Shown: in pieces, positions 7,519-15,351 of the stretch
Layout: the number at the start of each line of letters is the position of its first letter
Position numbering within the stretch: the stretch's first letter is position 1
DNA from: Eshraghiella sp051880035
Lineage (GTDB): Bacteria > Bacillota > Clostridia > Lachnospirales > Lachnospiraceae
Assembly (NCBI GenBank): GCA_051880035.1
Contig: JBJENE010000015.1
Coordinates: 1 to 18,731, forward strand
Length of the DNA stretch: 18,731 nt
Direction: 5' to 3'
Position numbers and translations under genes: made by a program
Notes under the pieces: generated by a model
Database searches by the model: none
What the model saw: the letters and a program-made list of their open reading frames with translations, nothing else
Told to the model about the DNA's origin: nothing

Positions 7519-7675
7519 TTATTCACCTGCTTTCCTTGTATTACTCATCCATTTTACAATTTTTTTTTGAAAAAATATATAGAAATATAATATTAATTTT
7601 ATTGCAACGCGCATGGTCTGCATGGTAAAATATACCTATCAGAGCAATTATTTTGCGAAAGGAGAATGTATTTTT

Positions 7676-8824
7676 ATGGCAAACAGATTTGTGTTAAATG
7701 AAACATCTTATCACGGAGAAGGAGCGATTAAGGAAATTGCCACAGAGGCTAAGGGAAGAGGATTTAAGAAAGCCTTTGTATGTTCAGACCCTGATCTGAT
7801 TAAATTCAATGTTACCAAGAAGGTGTTGGATGTTCTTGATGAGGCAGGACTTGTATATGAGCTTTACTCTAATATTAAGCCTAATCCGACAATTGAAAAT
7901 GTTCAGACCGGTGTTGAGGCATTTAAGGCATCAGGAGCTGATTATATTGTAGCAATCGGTGGCGGATCTTCAATGGATACCGCAAAGGCAATCGGTATCA
8001 TAATCACCAATCCTGAATTTGCAGATGTTAAGAGCCTTGAAGGAGTAGCACCTACCAAGAATAAGTGCGTTCCTATTTTTGCCGTTCCTACAACAGCAGG
8101 AACAGCAGCAGAGGTTACAATTAATTATGTAATTACCGATGTTGAACTTAATCGTAAAATGGTATGTGTAGATCCTAAGGATATTCCTGTAGTAGCATTT
8201 GTTGATCCCGAAATGATGGCATCAATGCCTAAGGGACTTACTGCTGCAACCGGTATGGATGCGCTTACACATGCAATTGAGGGTTACATAACAGCCGGAG
8301 CATGGGAACTTTCCGATATGTTCCACATTAAGGCTATTGAAATTATTGCAAGAAGTTTAAGAGGAGCAGTTGACAATACCCCTGAGGGAAGAAAAGATAT
8401 GGCATTGGGACAGTATGTTGCCGGAATGGGCTTCTCTAATGTAGGACTTGGTATTGTTCATTCTATGGCACATCCTCTTGGCGCTCTTTATGATACTCCG
8501 CACGGTGTTGCCAATGCAATTATTCTTCCTACCGTTATGGAATATAATGCACCGGCTACAGGCGAGAAGTACAGAGAAATTGCAAGAGCCATGGGTGTGG
8601 AAGGCGTTGATGCCATGACTCAGGATGAGTACAGAAAAGCTGCAATAGATGCGGTTCGCAAACTTTCACAGGATGTCGGAATTCCGGCTGACCTTAAGGA
8701 TATCGTTAAGGAAGAGGACATTCCTTTCCTTGCACAGTCAGCATATGATGATGCATGCAGACCTGGTAATCCAAGAGAGACAAGCGTTGAAGAAATCACC
8801 GCACTTTATAAGAGCCTTATCTAA
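7676..8824 (+). CDS. fucO: Lactaldehyde reductase, iron-dependent alcohol dehydrogenase
   Basis: A 382-residue group III alcohol dehydrogenase that resembles E. coli FucO (383 residues) over its full length. The start (MANRFVLNET), ADYIVAIGGGSSMDTAKAIGI for NAD binding, and PTTAGTAAEVTINYVI are near-identical blocks. Iron ligands are Asp195, His199, His262 and His276. FucO reduces L-lactaldehyde to 1,2-propanediol during anaerobic fucose or rhamnose use. ATG at 7676 gives the family length, with AAAGGAGA about 10 bases upstream; the frame is open for 21 more codons from a GTG-like start without family similarity. No fucose genes adjoin it. A TATAAT at 7586-7591 may belong to its promoter, but no good -35 box fits. 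A terminator follows. Confidence 0.92.
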   Translation: MANRFVLNETSYHGEGAIKEIATEAKGRGFKKAFVCSDPDLIKFNVTKKVLDVLDEAGLVYELYSNIKPNPTIENVQTGVEAFKASGADYIVAIGGGSSMDTAKAIGIIITNPEFADVKSLEGVAPTKNKCVPIFAVPTTAGTAAEVTINYVITDVELNRKMVCVDPKDIPVVAFVDPEMMASMPKGLTAATGMDALTHAIEGYITAGAWELSDMFHIKAIEIIARSLRGAVDNTPEGRKDMALGQYVAGMGFSNVGLGIVHSMAHPLGALYDTPHGVANAIILPTVMEYNAPATGEKYREIARAMGVEGVDAMTQDEYRKAAIDAVRKLSQDVGIPADLKDIVKEEDIPFLAQSAYDDACRPGNPRETSVEEITALYKSLI

Positions 8825-8859
8825 TTACCCGGCATAACAGTTTATAAGAAAGTAAATTT

Positions 8860-8895
8860 AAGAAATCGGTTACAGTGATGTGGCCGATTTCTTTT
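8860..8895 (+). terminator. Terminator after fucO
   Basis: AAGAAATCGG (8860-8869) pairs perfectly with CCGATTTCTT (8884-8893). The 3' arm runs into TTTT, giving a T-rich end. The stem is only moderately stable. Confidence 0.6.
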
Positions 8896-8933
8896 ATATA
8901 TGAAAATACATAAATAAATTTGTGGAAGGGGTC

Positions 8934-8962
8934 TTCTCATAATCGGTCAATGGATATATGAT
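8934..8962 (+). promoter_or_regulatory. Probable promoter of the TetR/ABC operon
   Basis: TTCTCA (8934-8939) and TATGAT (8957-8962) are 17 bases apart and each matches the consensus at four or more positions. The repeats at 8943-8983 overlap its spacer and start region, as expected for an autorepressed regulator. Confidence 0.4.
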
Positions 8963-8983
8963 GTAATTGACCGAATCGGTTAA
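8943..8983. promoter_or_regulatory. Operator of three TCGGTYAA half-sites upstream of the TetR gene
   Basis: TCGGTCAAT (8943-8951) and ATTGACCGA (8966-8974) are perfect 9-base inverted arms 14 bases apart. A third half-site, TCGGTTAA (8976-8983), follows, so the second and third also form a tight palindrome, ACCGA-A-TCGGT (8970-8980). TetR-family dimers bind such sites; the block ends just before the ribosome binding site. Binding by the adjacent regulator is inferred. Confidence 0.6.
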
Positions 8984-8996
8984 CGGAGGTTACGCT

Positions 8997-9608
8997 ATGA
9001 ACGAAAGATTCTTTTCTTTACCCGAATGGAAGCAACAGGCAATCATAAATGCCGGCTATCGGGTATTTTCACAAAACTCCTATAAAAACAGTCCCATGAG
9101 TGAAATCGCAGAAGCGGCGGGCATTAGTAAATCCCTGCTTTTTCACTACTTCCATAATAAAAAAGAGCTGTATATGTTTCTGTGGGACAAATGCGCAGAG
9201 ACAACCATCGAATATCTGACCAAGTACGGCTGCTACGGACAAAAGGATCTGTTTGAGAGCATGGAAAAAGGTATGCAGGCTAAGATGGAAATTATTCGTC
9301 TCTACCCCGATATGGCCAACTTTACCATTAAGGCTTTTTATGAAAAAGATACAGATATTTCCGCAGCTGTTCAGGAAAGCTACCATAAATACTTTAATCT
9401 GAAAGCGGATAAGACCAGGCTTAATATGAATCCGGAACAGTTTATTCCCGGCTTGGATATTCCTATGATGTACCGCGAAATGTATTGGGCGTCGGAAGGG
9501 TATCTCTGGGAGATGGTCCGGCGGGGCAATGTAGATATAGCGCAGATGGAAAAGGACTTTTCAAAGCTGATGAATTTTTGGAAGAGTATATATCTTCGGA
9601 AAGAGTGA
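8997..9608 (+). CDS. TetR/AcrR-family transcriptional regulator
   Basis: A 203-residue protein with the N-terminal TetR helix-turn-helix: KQQAIINAGYRVFSQNSY, then SPMSEIAEAAGISKSLLFHYF at about residues 33-53. The C-terminal part is a variable helical ligand-binding domain. GGAGGT lies 6 bases before the ATG at 8997; an upstream in-frame start at 8967 would lie inside the operator repeats. It is the first gene of an operon with an ABC ATPase and permease, so it most likely represses that exporter and itself and responds to an exported compound. The ligand is unknown. Confidence 0.9.
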   Translation: MNERFFSLPEWKQQAIINAGYRVFSQNSYKNSPMSEIAEAAGISKSLLFHYFHNKKELYMFLWDKCAETTIEYLTKYGCYGQKDLFESMEKGMQAKMEIIRLYPDMANFTIKAFYEKDTDISAAVQESYHKYFNLKADKTRLNMNPEQFIPGLDIPMMYREMYWASEGYLWEMVRRGNVDIAQMEKDFSKLMNFWKSIYLRKE

Positions 9609-9614
9609 CGGAAT

Positions 9615-10496
9615 ATGGAAATTATTAAAACGACAAAGCTTACGAAATACTACGGTAAGTCAAGAGGAATCATCGACCTGAACCTGACGATAAATCAGGG
9701 CGAGTTCTTTGGCTTCATCGGACCAAACGGTGCCGGAAAGTCTACCACAATCCGTACATTGCTGGGGTTAATTGCAAAAACCTCAGGCGAGGCAGAGATT
9801 TTCGGTAAAGATATAACCAAAGAAAAGGAATTAATTTTGCAAAATATCGGGTACCTGCCTTCGGAGGCAGTATTTTACCAGGGTATGAAAGTAAAAGATG
9901 TATTGAAGCTGTCCGCCGATTTGAGGAAAAAAGACTGCACTCAGGAATCCAAAAAACTTTGTGACCGTCTGCAACTGGACACTGCACGAAAAGTAGATGA
10001 ACTGTCATTTGGCAATCGAAAGAAGGTGGCAATTGTCTGTGCGCTCCAAAGTAATCCTGATTTGCTTATTCTCGATGAACCTACCGGCGGACTCGACCCT
10101 CTCATGCAGAGAGAATTTTTTGAAATTCTTAAAGAGCGCAACCGGAAAGGTACAACCATCTTCTTTTCCAGCCATGTGCTGTCCGAAGTACAGCGTAACT
10201 GCACCAGAGCCGCGATTATCCGGGATGGAAACATCATAGCCTGTGACAGTGTGGATGCCCTGTCCAAAACCAATGCGAAGCGTGTTTCGTTACACGGGAA
10301 TGCAGACATAAGCCGTCTTGACGGAATCCGCGACAGACAGGAAGCAGACGGTTCGCTAAGTTTCCTTTACAGCGGAGAGATTAACGCACTTATGCAGGTT
10401 CTTTCATCAGGCAATATTACAGATCTGACAATATCGGAGCCGGATCTTGAAGAAGTATTCATGCACTATTATGAAAAGGACGGTGAAACGGTATGA
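9615..10496 (+). CDS. ABC exporter ATP-binding protein (CcmA/drug-export type)
   Basis: A 293-residue ATPase of the CcmA (COG1131) group. Walker A is GPNGAGKST (36-44), the signature region is LSFGNRKK (from 130), Walker B is LLILDEPTGGLD with Asp154 and Glu155, and the switch His is 187. The signature has FGN in place of the usual GGQ, a change often seen in this group. The Q-loop region reads IGYLPSE. A C-terminal extension of about 80 residues follows, as in bacitracin- and lantibiotic-type exporters. It starts 6 bases after the TetR stop and overlaps the permease by ATGA, so the three genes should be co-translated. The substrate cannot be told. Confidence 0.9.
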   Translation: MEIIKTTKLTKYYGKSRGIIDLNLTINQGEFFGFIGPNGAGKSTTIRTLLGLIAKTSGEAEIFGKDITKEKELILQNIGYLPSEAVFYQGMKVKDVLKLSADLRKKDCTQESKKLCDRLQLDTARKVDELSFGNRKKVAIVCALQSNPDLLILDEPTGGLDPLMQREFFEILKERNRKGTTIFFSSHVLSEVQRNCTRAAIIRDGNIIACDSVDALSKTNAKRVSLHGNADISRLDGIRDRQEADGSLSFLYSGEINALMQVLSSGNITDLTISEPDLEEVFMHYYEKDGETV

Positions 10497-11278
10497 CACT
10501 TGTTAAACACGAACTGAAGCAAGGCAAAACCTCTTTTTTCATCTGGACGGCTTCTATTGGATTTCTTCTTGTAATCTGCATCTTTCTGTTTCCGGAAATG
10601 AAGGGACAGATGGACAGTGTCAATGATGTATTTGCTTCCATGGGTTCTTTTACCGAGGCATTCGGTATGGACCGCTTAAACTTCGGAACGCTCATCGGGT
10701 TTTATTCTGTTGAATGCGGCAATATTCTGGGCCTCGGCGGTGCATTTTATGCGACTCTCTGTGCAGTAGGAATTCTTGGCAAAGAAGAAAAAGACAAAAC
10801 AGCGGAATTTCTGTTCACTCATCCTGTCAGCCGCAAAAGGATTATTACGGAAAAGCTGATAGCTGTTTTAATTCAGATAACAGCTATGAATATGATTATT
10901 TATGCGCTTGCCGTCGGTTCCATAGCCGCTGTCGGAGAGGAGATTCCATGGAAAGAAATCAGCCTGCTGCATCTCGCTTATTATCTGCTCCAGATTGAAC
11001 TGGCAGGGATTTGTTTCGGTATTTCGGCATTTCTTCGCAAAGGCGGTGTGGGAGTAGGCTTGGGAATCGCCGCAATGATGTATTTTCTGAACCTGATCGC
11101 AAACATTACTGAAGAAGTTGAGTTTCTGAAATATATAACACCGTTTGGATATTGCGAAGGAGCTGATATTGTATCAAGCGGCAGTCTGGACGGCACCCTG
11201 GTTACAATCGGTGCAGTCATCGGAATAGCCGGAATAATTATTGCTTATCTGAAATACACCGGGAAAGACATAGATTGA
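10493..11278 (+). CDS. ABC-2-type exporter permease
   Basis: A 261-residue membrane protein with about six hydrophobic segments. A first segment near residues 15-35 is followed by a long extracytoplasmic stretch, then LGLGGAFYATLCAVGILGKEEKDKTAEFLFTHPVSR, where a cytoplasmic motif EKDKTAEFLFTHPVSRKRI is typical of ABC-2 permeases (PF12679 group) contacting their ATPase. It overlaps the ATPase stop by 4 bases (ATGA). The last base pairs of its stop codon coincide with the first base pairs of the downstream 132-bp repeat, so its C-terminal end may have been set by that insertion. Confidence 0.85.
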   Translation: MTLVKHELKQGKTSFFIWTASIGFLLVICIFLFPEMKGQMDSVNDVFASMGSFTEAFGMDRLNFGTLIGFYSVECGNILGLGGAFYATLCAVGILGKEEKDKTAEFLFTHPVSRKRIITEKLIAVLIQITAMNMIIYALAVGSIAAVGEEIPWKEISLLHLAYYLLQIELAGICFGISAFLRKGGVGVGLGIAAMMYFLNLIANITEEVEFLKYITPFGYCEGADIVSSGSLDGTLVTIGAVIGIAGIIIAYLKYTGKDID

Positions 11279-11540
11279 TGCCGTCAGTACTTAGGCTATA
11301 TTCTATGTAACCTTAACACTGAAACGGGAATCAACAAAGAGAAAGCGTTCTTCCGGCTCCGGGGAGAAACCCTCAAAAAGGCTGAAAAAATCTGTTGGAA
11401 AGATATTTGATGCCGTCAGTACTTAGGCTATATTCTATGTAATCTTAACACTGAAACGGGAATCAACAAAGAGAAAGCGTTCTTCCGGCTCCGGGGAGAA
11501 ACCCTCAAAAAGGCTGAAAAAATCTGTTGGAAAGATATTT
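11277..11540 (+). repeat. Two tandem 132-bp repeats, with a diverged partial third copy after them
   Basis: Units at 11277-11408 and 11409-11540 are the same length and differ by one base (C at 11311, T at 11443). A third, diverged copy starts at 11541 and stays aligned to the unit for about 75 bases before it switches to the arm of the inverted repeat. Each unit begins GATGCCGTCAGTACTTAG and ends TGTTGGAAAGATATTT. Each can fold into an imperfect hairpin (11285-11299 with 11307-11321 in unit 1). No open frame or transposase motif is present. The block fills the gene-free space between two convergent operons. Confidence 0.9.
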
Positions 11541-11635
11541 GATGCCGTCAGTACTTAGACTGCGTATTATGCAGTCTTAGTACTGTTACGAGCATCAACT
11601 AAGCGAAAGCGTTCTTTCCAACAGATTTTTCAGCC
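11512..11635. repeat. 124-nt imperfect palindrome, MITE-like or structured RNA element
   Basis: The outer arms, 11512-11535 (GGCTGAAAAAATCTG...) and 11613-11635 (...CAGATTTTTCAGCC), pair almost fully, with one extra A in the left A-tract. Inside, TTGATGC (11539-11545) pairs with GCATCAA (11592-11598), and CAGTACTTAGACTGC (11549-11563) pairs with 11571-11585 with one mismatch. A T-tract lies beyond it in the minus direction (reverse of 11507-11511), so it may also end minus-strand transcription from the reductase gene 8 bases away. Terminal inverted repeats without coding capacity fit a MITE; no target-site duplication is evident. Confidence 0.7.
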
Positions 11636-11642
11636 CTTTCCT

Positions 11643-12386
11643 TTATGTCCTCATCGCTCCGTCAACGGAAAGAATTTCACCTGTTACATAGGACGCCATA
11701 TCGCTCGCCAGGAAAACAAAGGCATTTGCCACATCTTCCGGCTCTCCGATTCTTCTGAGCGGGATGGCGTTGATTAAAGGTTTTATCATCTGCTCGGGGA
11801 GAGCAGCAACCATATCTGTCTTGGTGATTCCGGGAGCAACTGCATTTACTCTGATGTTAAACGGACCAAGCTCCCTTGCAAGGGACCAGGTAAGACCGTT
11901 CACTGCAGACTTGCTGGTTGGGTAGGCAACACCGCCCGGCTGGCCGCATATGCTTACCATGGAACTCGTGTTAATGATGCATCCGCCGCCCTGTTCTTTC
12001 ATAATCTGAACGGTCGGCATTACGGCATTGAATATTGCCTTAACATTTAAATCCAAAATCTTTGAAAATAATTCTCCGGTGTAGTCACCTATTTTGGTAC
12101 TGTCAGAAATACCTGCGTTGTTAACAAGAATATCAATTCGTCCAAAATCTTCTTTGATTTTGAAAATAGTATTTCGCATTGATTCCTCATCAGTGAGTTC
12201 AGGCCAGTAACCAAAAACTTCCCAATCCTTGTTTTCACTTTTTAGTTGTTCGAGAGCTTTGGTTACCGTGGCCTCTTTGGAACCGAAAAGAATAACGGTA
12301 GCATTGTTTTCGAGGTATTTCCTGACAATGGAATAACCGATACCCCTTGTTCCGCCGGTTACAACTGCAATTTTACCTTTTAACAT
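11643..12386 (-). CDS. FabG-like short-chain dehydrogenase/reductase
   Basis: A 247-residue classical SDR, an NAD(P)H-dependent oxidoreductase. The cofactor motif is TGGTRGIG (10-17), the structural motif is NNAG (89-92), and the catalytic residues are Ser142, Tyr155 and Lys159 (YPTSK), with Asn114 in the LNVKA helix. The PG motif follows (VNAVAPGITKTDM) and the end GEILSVDGAMRT fits the FabG / 3-oxoacyl-ACP reductase group. The substrate is uncertain, as no fatty-acid genes are near. ATG at 12386 is chosen because AAGGAGG lies 9 bases upstream; the frame is open for 46 more codons without SDR similarity. It is divergent from the transporter gene. Confidence 0.88.
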   Translation of the reverse strand: MLKGKIAVVTGGTRGIGYSIVRKYLENNATVILFGSKEATVTKALEQLKSENKDWEVFGYWPELTDEESMRNTIFKIKEDFGRIDILVNNAGISDSTKIGDYTGELFSKILDLNVKAIFNAVMPTVQIMKEQGGGCIINTSSMVSICGQPGGVAYPTSKSAVNGLTWSLARELGPFNIRVNAVAPGITKTDMVAALPEQMIKPLINAIPLRRIGEPEDVANAFVFLASDMASYVTGEILSVDGAMRT

Positions 12387-12438
12387 AAAGTACATCCTCC
12401 TTTTTACAATATTATTCCGCTCTTTAAAGAATAATCCT

Positions 12439-12447
12439 ATTATATCA
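12439..12447 (-). promoter_or_regulatory. Extended -10 promoter element of the reductase gene
   Basis: On the minus strand, TGATATAAT (12447-12439) gives an extended TGn plus perfect TATAAT box, about 50 bases before the reductase ATG. No good -35 box is seen 17 bases upstream. Confidence 0.45.
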
Positions 12448-12491
12448 GAAAATTGTATATAAAAAAAGAAAATATTCAGAAAATTTTTTAA

Positions 12492-12520
12492 TTTACTACA
12501 AATATGCAGTATGGTAGAAT
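12492..12520 (+). promoter_or_regulatory. Promoter of the ArsB/SLC13-type transporter gene
   Basis: TTTACT (12492-12497) and TAGAAT (12515-12520) are 17 bases apart, and a TG precedes the -10 box at the extended position. The start would be near 12527, with the GGGAGA ribosome binding site just after it, giving a very short leader. Confidence 0.5.
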
Positions 12521-12547
12521 ACATAAGAATCGGGAGATGTTGAAAAG

Positions 12548-13663
12548 ATGAAAAAAGTTTTTTCTTTTTTGAAAAAAGAGACGGTTTTTTGTGTCGCCGT
12601 TATACTTGCGGCAGTATCCGCCTTTTTTGTACCACCTTCAAAAGAATATCTTGAATACATTGATTTCAGGGTTCTTGTTCTTTTATTCTGCCTCATGGCG
12701 GTGGTAGCTGCTGTTGAGAAAAGCGGAATTCTTGAAAAAACAGTTGATGTTATTACCCGGAAAATAAGTTCCGTAAGAGGAATGGCGTTTGTGTTGGTAA
12801 TGGTCTGCTTTTTTGGTGCAATGTTTATTACAAATGATGTAGCACTTATAACTTTTGTGCCTTTTGGAATTTTGTTACTTAAAAGAACCGGACAGACAAA
12901 ATATATGATACAGATAACGGTTTTACAGACAATAGCCGCAAATCTGGGAAGTCTGGCCACACCAATCGGGAATCCGCAGAATGTATTTTTATATACGAAA
13001 TATGATATGGGAATAGTGGGGTTTCTAAAAGGAATGCTGCCGCTTGCCCTTGTTGCCATGATTTTTCTTTGCGTAGCCATGCTTATTTTTCCGGCGGCTA
13101 AAAATGTTAAGCTTGTTTCGGAAGTAAAAGACATAACAAAAGAAAAACCTTGGAGATATGTAATTATCGGACTGACATTTACGGCTTGCATTCTTTGTGT
13201 GGTTAAAATACTTGATTACAGAATTTTGCTTATAATCACGATTGCAGGCATGGTAATATACGGTCCGGCAGTTTTTAAAAAGGTTGATTATGTGCTGTTA
13301 ATTACATTTGTGGCGTTCTTTATTTTTGTAGGAAACATTAAAAATATAACCATGGTAAGAACTTTTATTGGGAGCATTATGAAAAAGAACGAGTTTCTTA
13401 CCGCAGTGGGACTTAGCCAGATAATAAGTAATGTGCCGGCAGCAGTGCTTTTGTCCGGATTTACGGAGAACGGCAGGGCTCTTTTATACGGAACCAACAT
13501 AGGCGGTCTCGGAACGATAATCGCCTCAATGGCAAGTCTTATTTCTTACAGAATTTATGGGGCGGAAGAGCATTCCAGAAAAGGAAAATACATGATTTGG
13601 TTCACTGCCGCCAATATTTTATTCCTGGCAGTTATGCTTTTGGCAGGATTTATTTTAATTTAA
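12548..13663 (+). CDS. ArsB/NhaD-superfamily anion or ion transporter (SLC13-like permease)
   Basis: A 371-residue membrane protein with about ten hydrophobic segments. Typical superfamily signatures are ITNDVALITFVPFGILLL at about residues 95-112, then NLGSLATPIGNPQNVFLY at about 138-155, and in the second half LSQIISNVPAAVLLSG with NIGGLGTIIASMASLISY. These are the two inverted-repeat halves with the hairpin motifs of the CitMHS/ArsB group (PF03600). Substrates in the group include arsenite, citrate, sodium and sulfate; none can be assigned here. GGGAGA lies about 10 bases upstream of the ATG. The ABC-F gene starts 15 bases after its stop, so both are probably in one transcript. Confidence 0.82.
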   Translation: MKKVFSFLKKETVFCVAVILAAVSAFFVPPSKEYLEYIDFRVLVLLFCLMAVVAAVEKSGILEKTVDVITRKISSVRGMAFVLVMVCFFGAMFITNDVALITFVPFGILLLKRTGQTKYMIQITVLQTIAANLGSLATPIGNPQNVFLYTKYDMGIVGFLKGMLPLALVAMIFLCVAMLIFPAAKNVKLVSEVKDITKEKPWRYVIIGLTFTACILCVVKILDYRILLIITIAGMVIYGPAVFKKVDYVLLITFVAFFIFVGNIKNITMVRTFIGSIMKKNEFLTAVGLSQIISNVPAAVLLSGFTENGRALLYGTNIGGLGTIIASMASLISYRIYGAEEHSRKGKYMIWFTAANILFLAVMLLAGFILI

Positions 13664-13678
13664 CATAGGAGAAAAGTG

Positions 13679-15235
13679 ATGATACTTAATGTAGAAAATT
13701 TAAGTCACGGATTTGGTGACAGGGCGATTTTTGACAAGGTTTCATTCCGGCTTTTGAAGGGTGAACATATTGGATTGATTGGTGCCAACGGAGAGGGAAA
13801 ATCCACATTTATGAATATAGTTACGGGAAAACTTCAGCCTGACGAGGGAAAAGTTGAATGGGCCAAAAATGTCCGCGTGGGTTATCTTGACCAGCATTCC
13901 GTGCTTGAACGCGGAATGACAATCGGCGATGTGCTTCGTTCTGCATTTTCATTTTTGTATGAACTTGAGGCGAAAATGACTTCCATTTTTGAAGCCATGG
14001 CAGAAGCTTCACCCGAGGAAATGGATGCAATGATGGAGGAATCCGGAACAATCCAGGACCTTCTGACCAACCATGACTTCTATGTAATAGATTCCAAAGT
14101 AGAGGAAATAGCCAGGGCATTCGGACTTCTGGAGCTGGGACTTGATAAGGATGTCACGGAACTGAGCGGAGGCCAGAGAACAAAAGTCCTTCTGGCAAAG
14201 CTTCTTCTGGAGAAACCTGACATTCTTCTTTTGGACGAGCCGACCAACTACCTTGACGAAAACCATATTGCGTGGCTTCAAAGATATCTTCAGGAATATG
14301 AGAATGCTTTTATCCTGATTTCACATGATATGGAATTCCTTAACAGCGTGGTTAACATAATATATCACATGGAAAACACAGAGCTTAACCGATATGTGGG
14401 AGATTACGAGAAGTTTCAGGAGGTTTATGCGGTAAAAAAAGCGCAGCTTGAAGCAGCCTACCGCCGCCAGCAGCAGGAAATCGGCGAGCTTAAGGATTTT
14501 GTGGCAAGGAATAAGGCAAGAGTCGCAACAAGAAATATGGCTATGTCGAGACAGAAAAAGCTTGATAAAATGGACATCATTGAACTGGCAAAAGAAAAAC
14601 CGAAGCCGGAATTTATTTTTAAAGAGGCAAGAGCTTCAGGAAAAGTTATTTTTGAAACAAGTGACCTTGTCATTGGGTATGATAAAAACAAACCTCTTTC
14701 AAAGCCTATTAACCTTCGTATGGAGCGTGGCGAAAAAATCGCACTCGTGGGGACCAACGGAATCGGTAAAACCACATTCCTGAAAAGCGTTCTGGGACTA
14801 ATTAAACCTCTTGGCGGTAAGGCCGAACTTGGCGATTACCTTTACAAGGGATATTTTGAACAGGAAATTAAGCCGGGTGAAAATACCTGTATCGAAGAAA
14901 TATGGGATGAATTCCCTTCCATGACCCAGTATGAGGTGCGCCAGGCACTTGCAAAATGCGGACTTACCACCAACCACATCGAAAGCAAGGTAAAAGTCCT
15001 TAGCGGCGGCGAACAGGCGAAAGTCCGTCTCTGCAAGCTTCTTAATGTAGAGACTAACATCCTTCTTCTGGATGAGCCTACCAACCACCTTGATGTGGAT
15101 GCAAAGGACGAACTTAAACGGGCCCTTAAAGCATATAAAGGTGCGGTTCTGCTTGTATGCCACGAGCCGGAATTTTACATGGATGTGGCGGATAAGGTAT
15201 GGAATCTGGAAGAATATTCACTGCTGTCGGTGTGA
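13679..15235 (+). CDS. ABC-F family ATPase, probable ribosome-associated factor
   Basis: A 518-residue soluble protein with two ABC cassettes and no membrane segment. Cassette 1 has Walker A GANGEGKST (35-43), LSGGQ and LLLLDEPTNYLDENH; cassette 2 has GTNGIGKTT, LSGGEQAKVRL and LLLLDEPTNHLDVDAKD. Between them is a charged helical linker (AYRRQQQEIGELKDFVARNKA) like the P-site tRNA interaction motif of ABC-F proteins. Such proteins bind the ribosomal E site and either relieve stalling or protect from antibiotics; sequence alone does not say which. The linker is not unusually long. ATG at 13679 is preferred over GTG at 13676, since AGGAGA lies 6 bases before it. Confidence 0.9.
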   Translation: MILNVENLSHGFGDRAIFDKVSFRLLKGEHIGLIGANGEGKSTFMNIVTGKLQPDEGKVEWAKNVRVGYLDQHSVLERGMTIGDVLRSAFSFLYELEAKMTSIFEAMAEASPEEMDAMMEESGTIQDLLTNHDFYVIDSKVEEIARAFGLLELGLDKDVTELSGGQRTKVLLAKLLLEKPDILLLDEPTNYLDENHIAWLQRYLQEYENAFILISHDMEFLNSVVNIIYHMENTELNRYVGDYEKFQEVYAVKKAQLEAAYRRQQQEIGELKDFVARNKARVATRNMAMSRQKKLDKMDIIELAKEKPKPEFIFKEARASGKVIFETSDLVIGYDKNKPLSKPINLRMERGEKIALVGTNGIGKTTFLKSVLGLIKPLGGKAELGDYLYKGYFEQEIKPGENTCIEEIWDEFPSMTQYEVRQALAKCGLTTNHIESKVKVLSGGEQAKVRLCKLLNVETNILLLDEPTNHLDVDAKDELKRALKAYKGAVLLVCHEPEFYMDVADKVWNLEEYSLLSV

Positions 15236-15301
15236 TTTAGGGCATTGATGTTTTCCGGCAAAAGATTTCGTATTTATAGATAGAGTGAAAAGAATTTATC
15301 G

Positions 15302-15330
15302 TTGGCACTAGTTCGGTTGACCGATATGCT
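15302..15330 (+). promoter_or_regulatory. Promoter with a palindrome in its spacer, before the broken XRE regulator
   Basis: TTGGCA (15302-15307) and TATGCT (15325-15330) are 17 bases apart. The spacer holds TCGGTTGACCGA (15313-15324), with inverted arms TCGGT and ACCGA. A repressor bound there would sit between the -35 and -10 boxes. GGAGGG follows, 7 bases before the ATG at 15352. The regulator gene is broken, so the control may be lost. Confidence 0.5.
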
Positions 15331-15351
15331 ATAAAAAAGGAGGGAAAGCTG

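Noticed and set aside
11277..11640. CRISPR array
   Set aside because: The units are 132 bp and nearly identical from end to end; there are no short repeats with unique spacers and no cas genes.
11277..11640. Known riboswitch or integron attC site
   Set aside because: No motif of a known riboswitch class was recognised, it lies after the end of both neighbouring operons, and the attC core sequences and any integrase are missing.
12496..13191. Long open frame of 231 codons on the minus strand inside the transporter gene
   Set aside because: It is an antisense shadow of a clear membrane-protein gene, has no ribosome binding site at its start, and its product has no recognisable domain.
13679..15235. 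Antibiotic-resistance ABC-F protein
   Set aside because: The protein has the ABC-F layout, but the linker is ordinary and nothing in the context points to resistance, so only a general ABC-F call is made.
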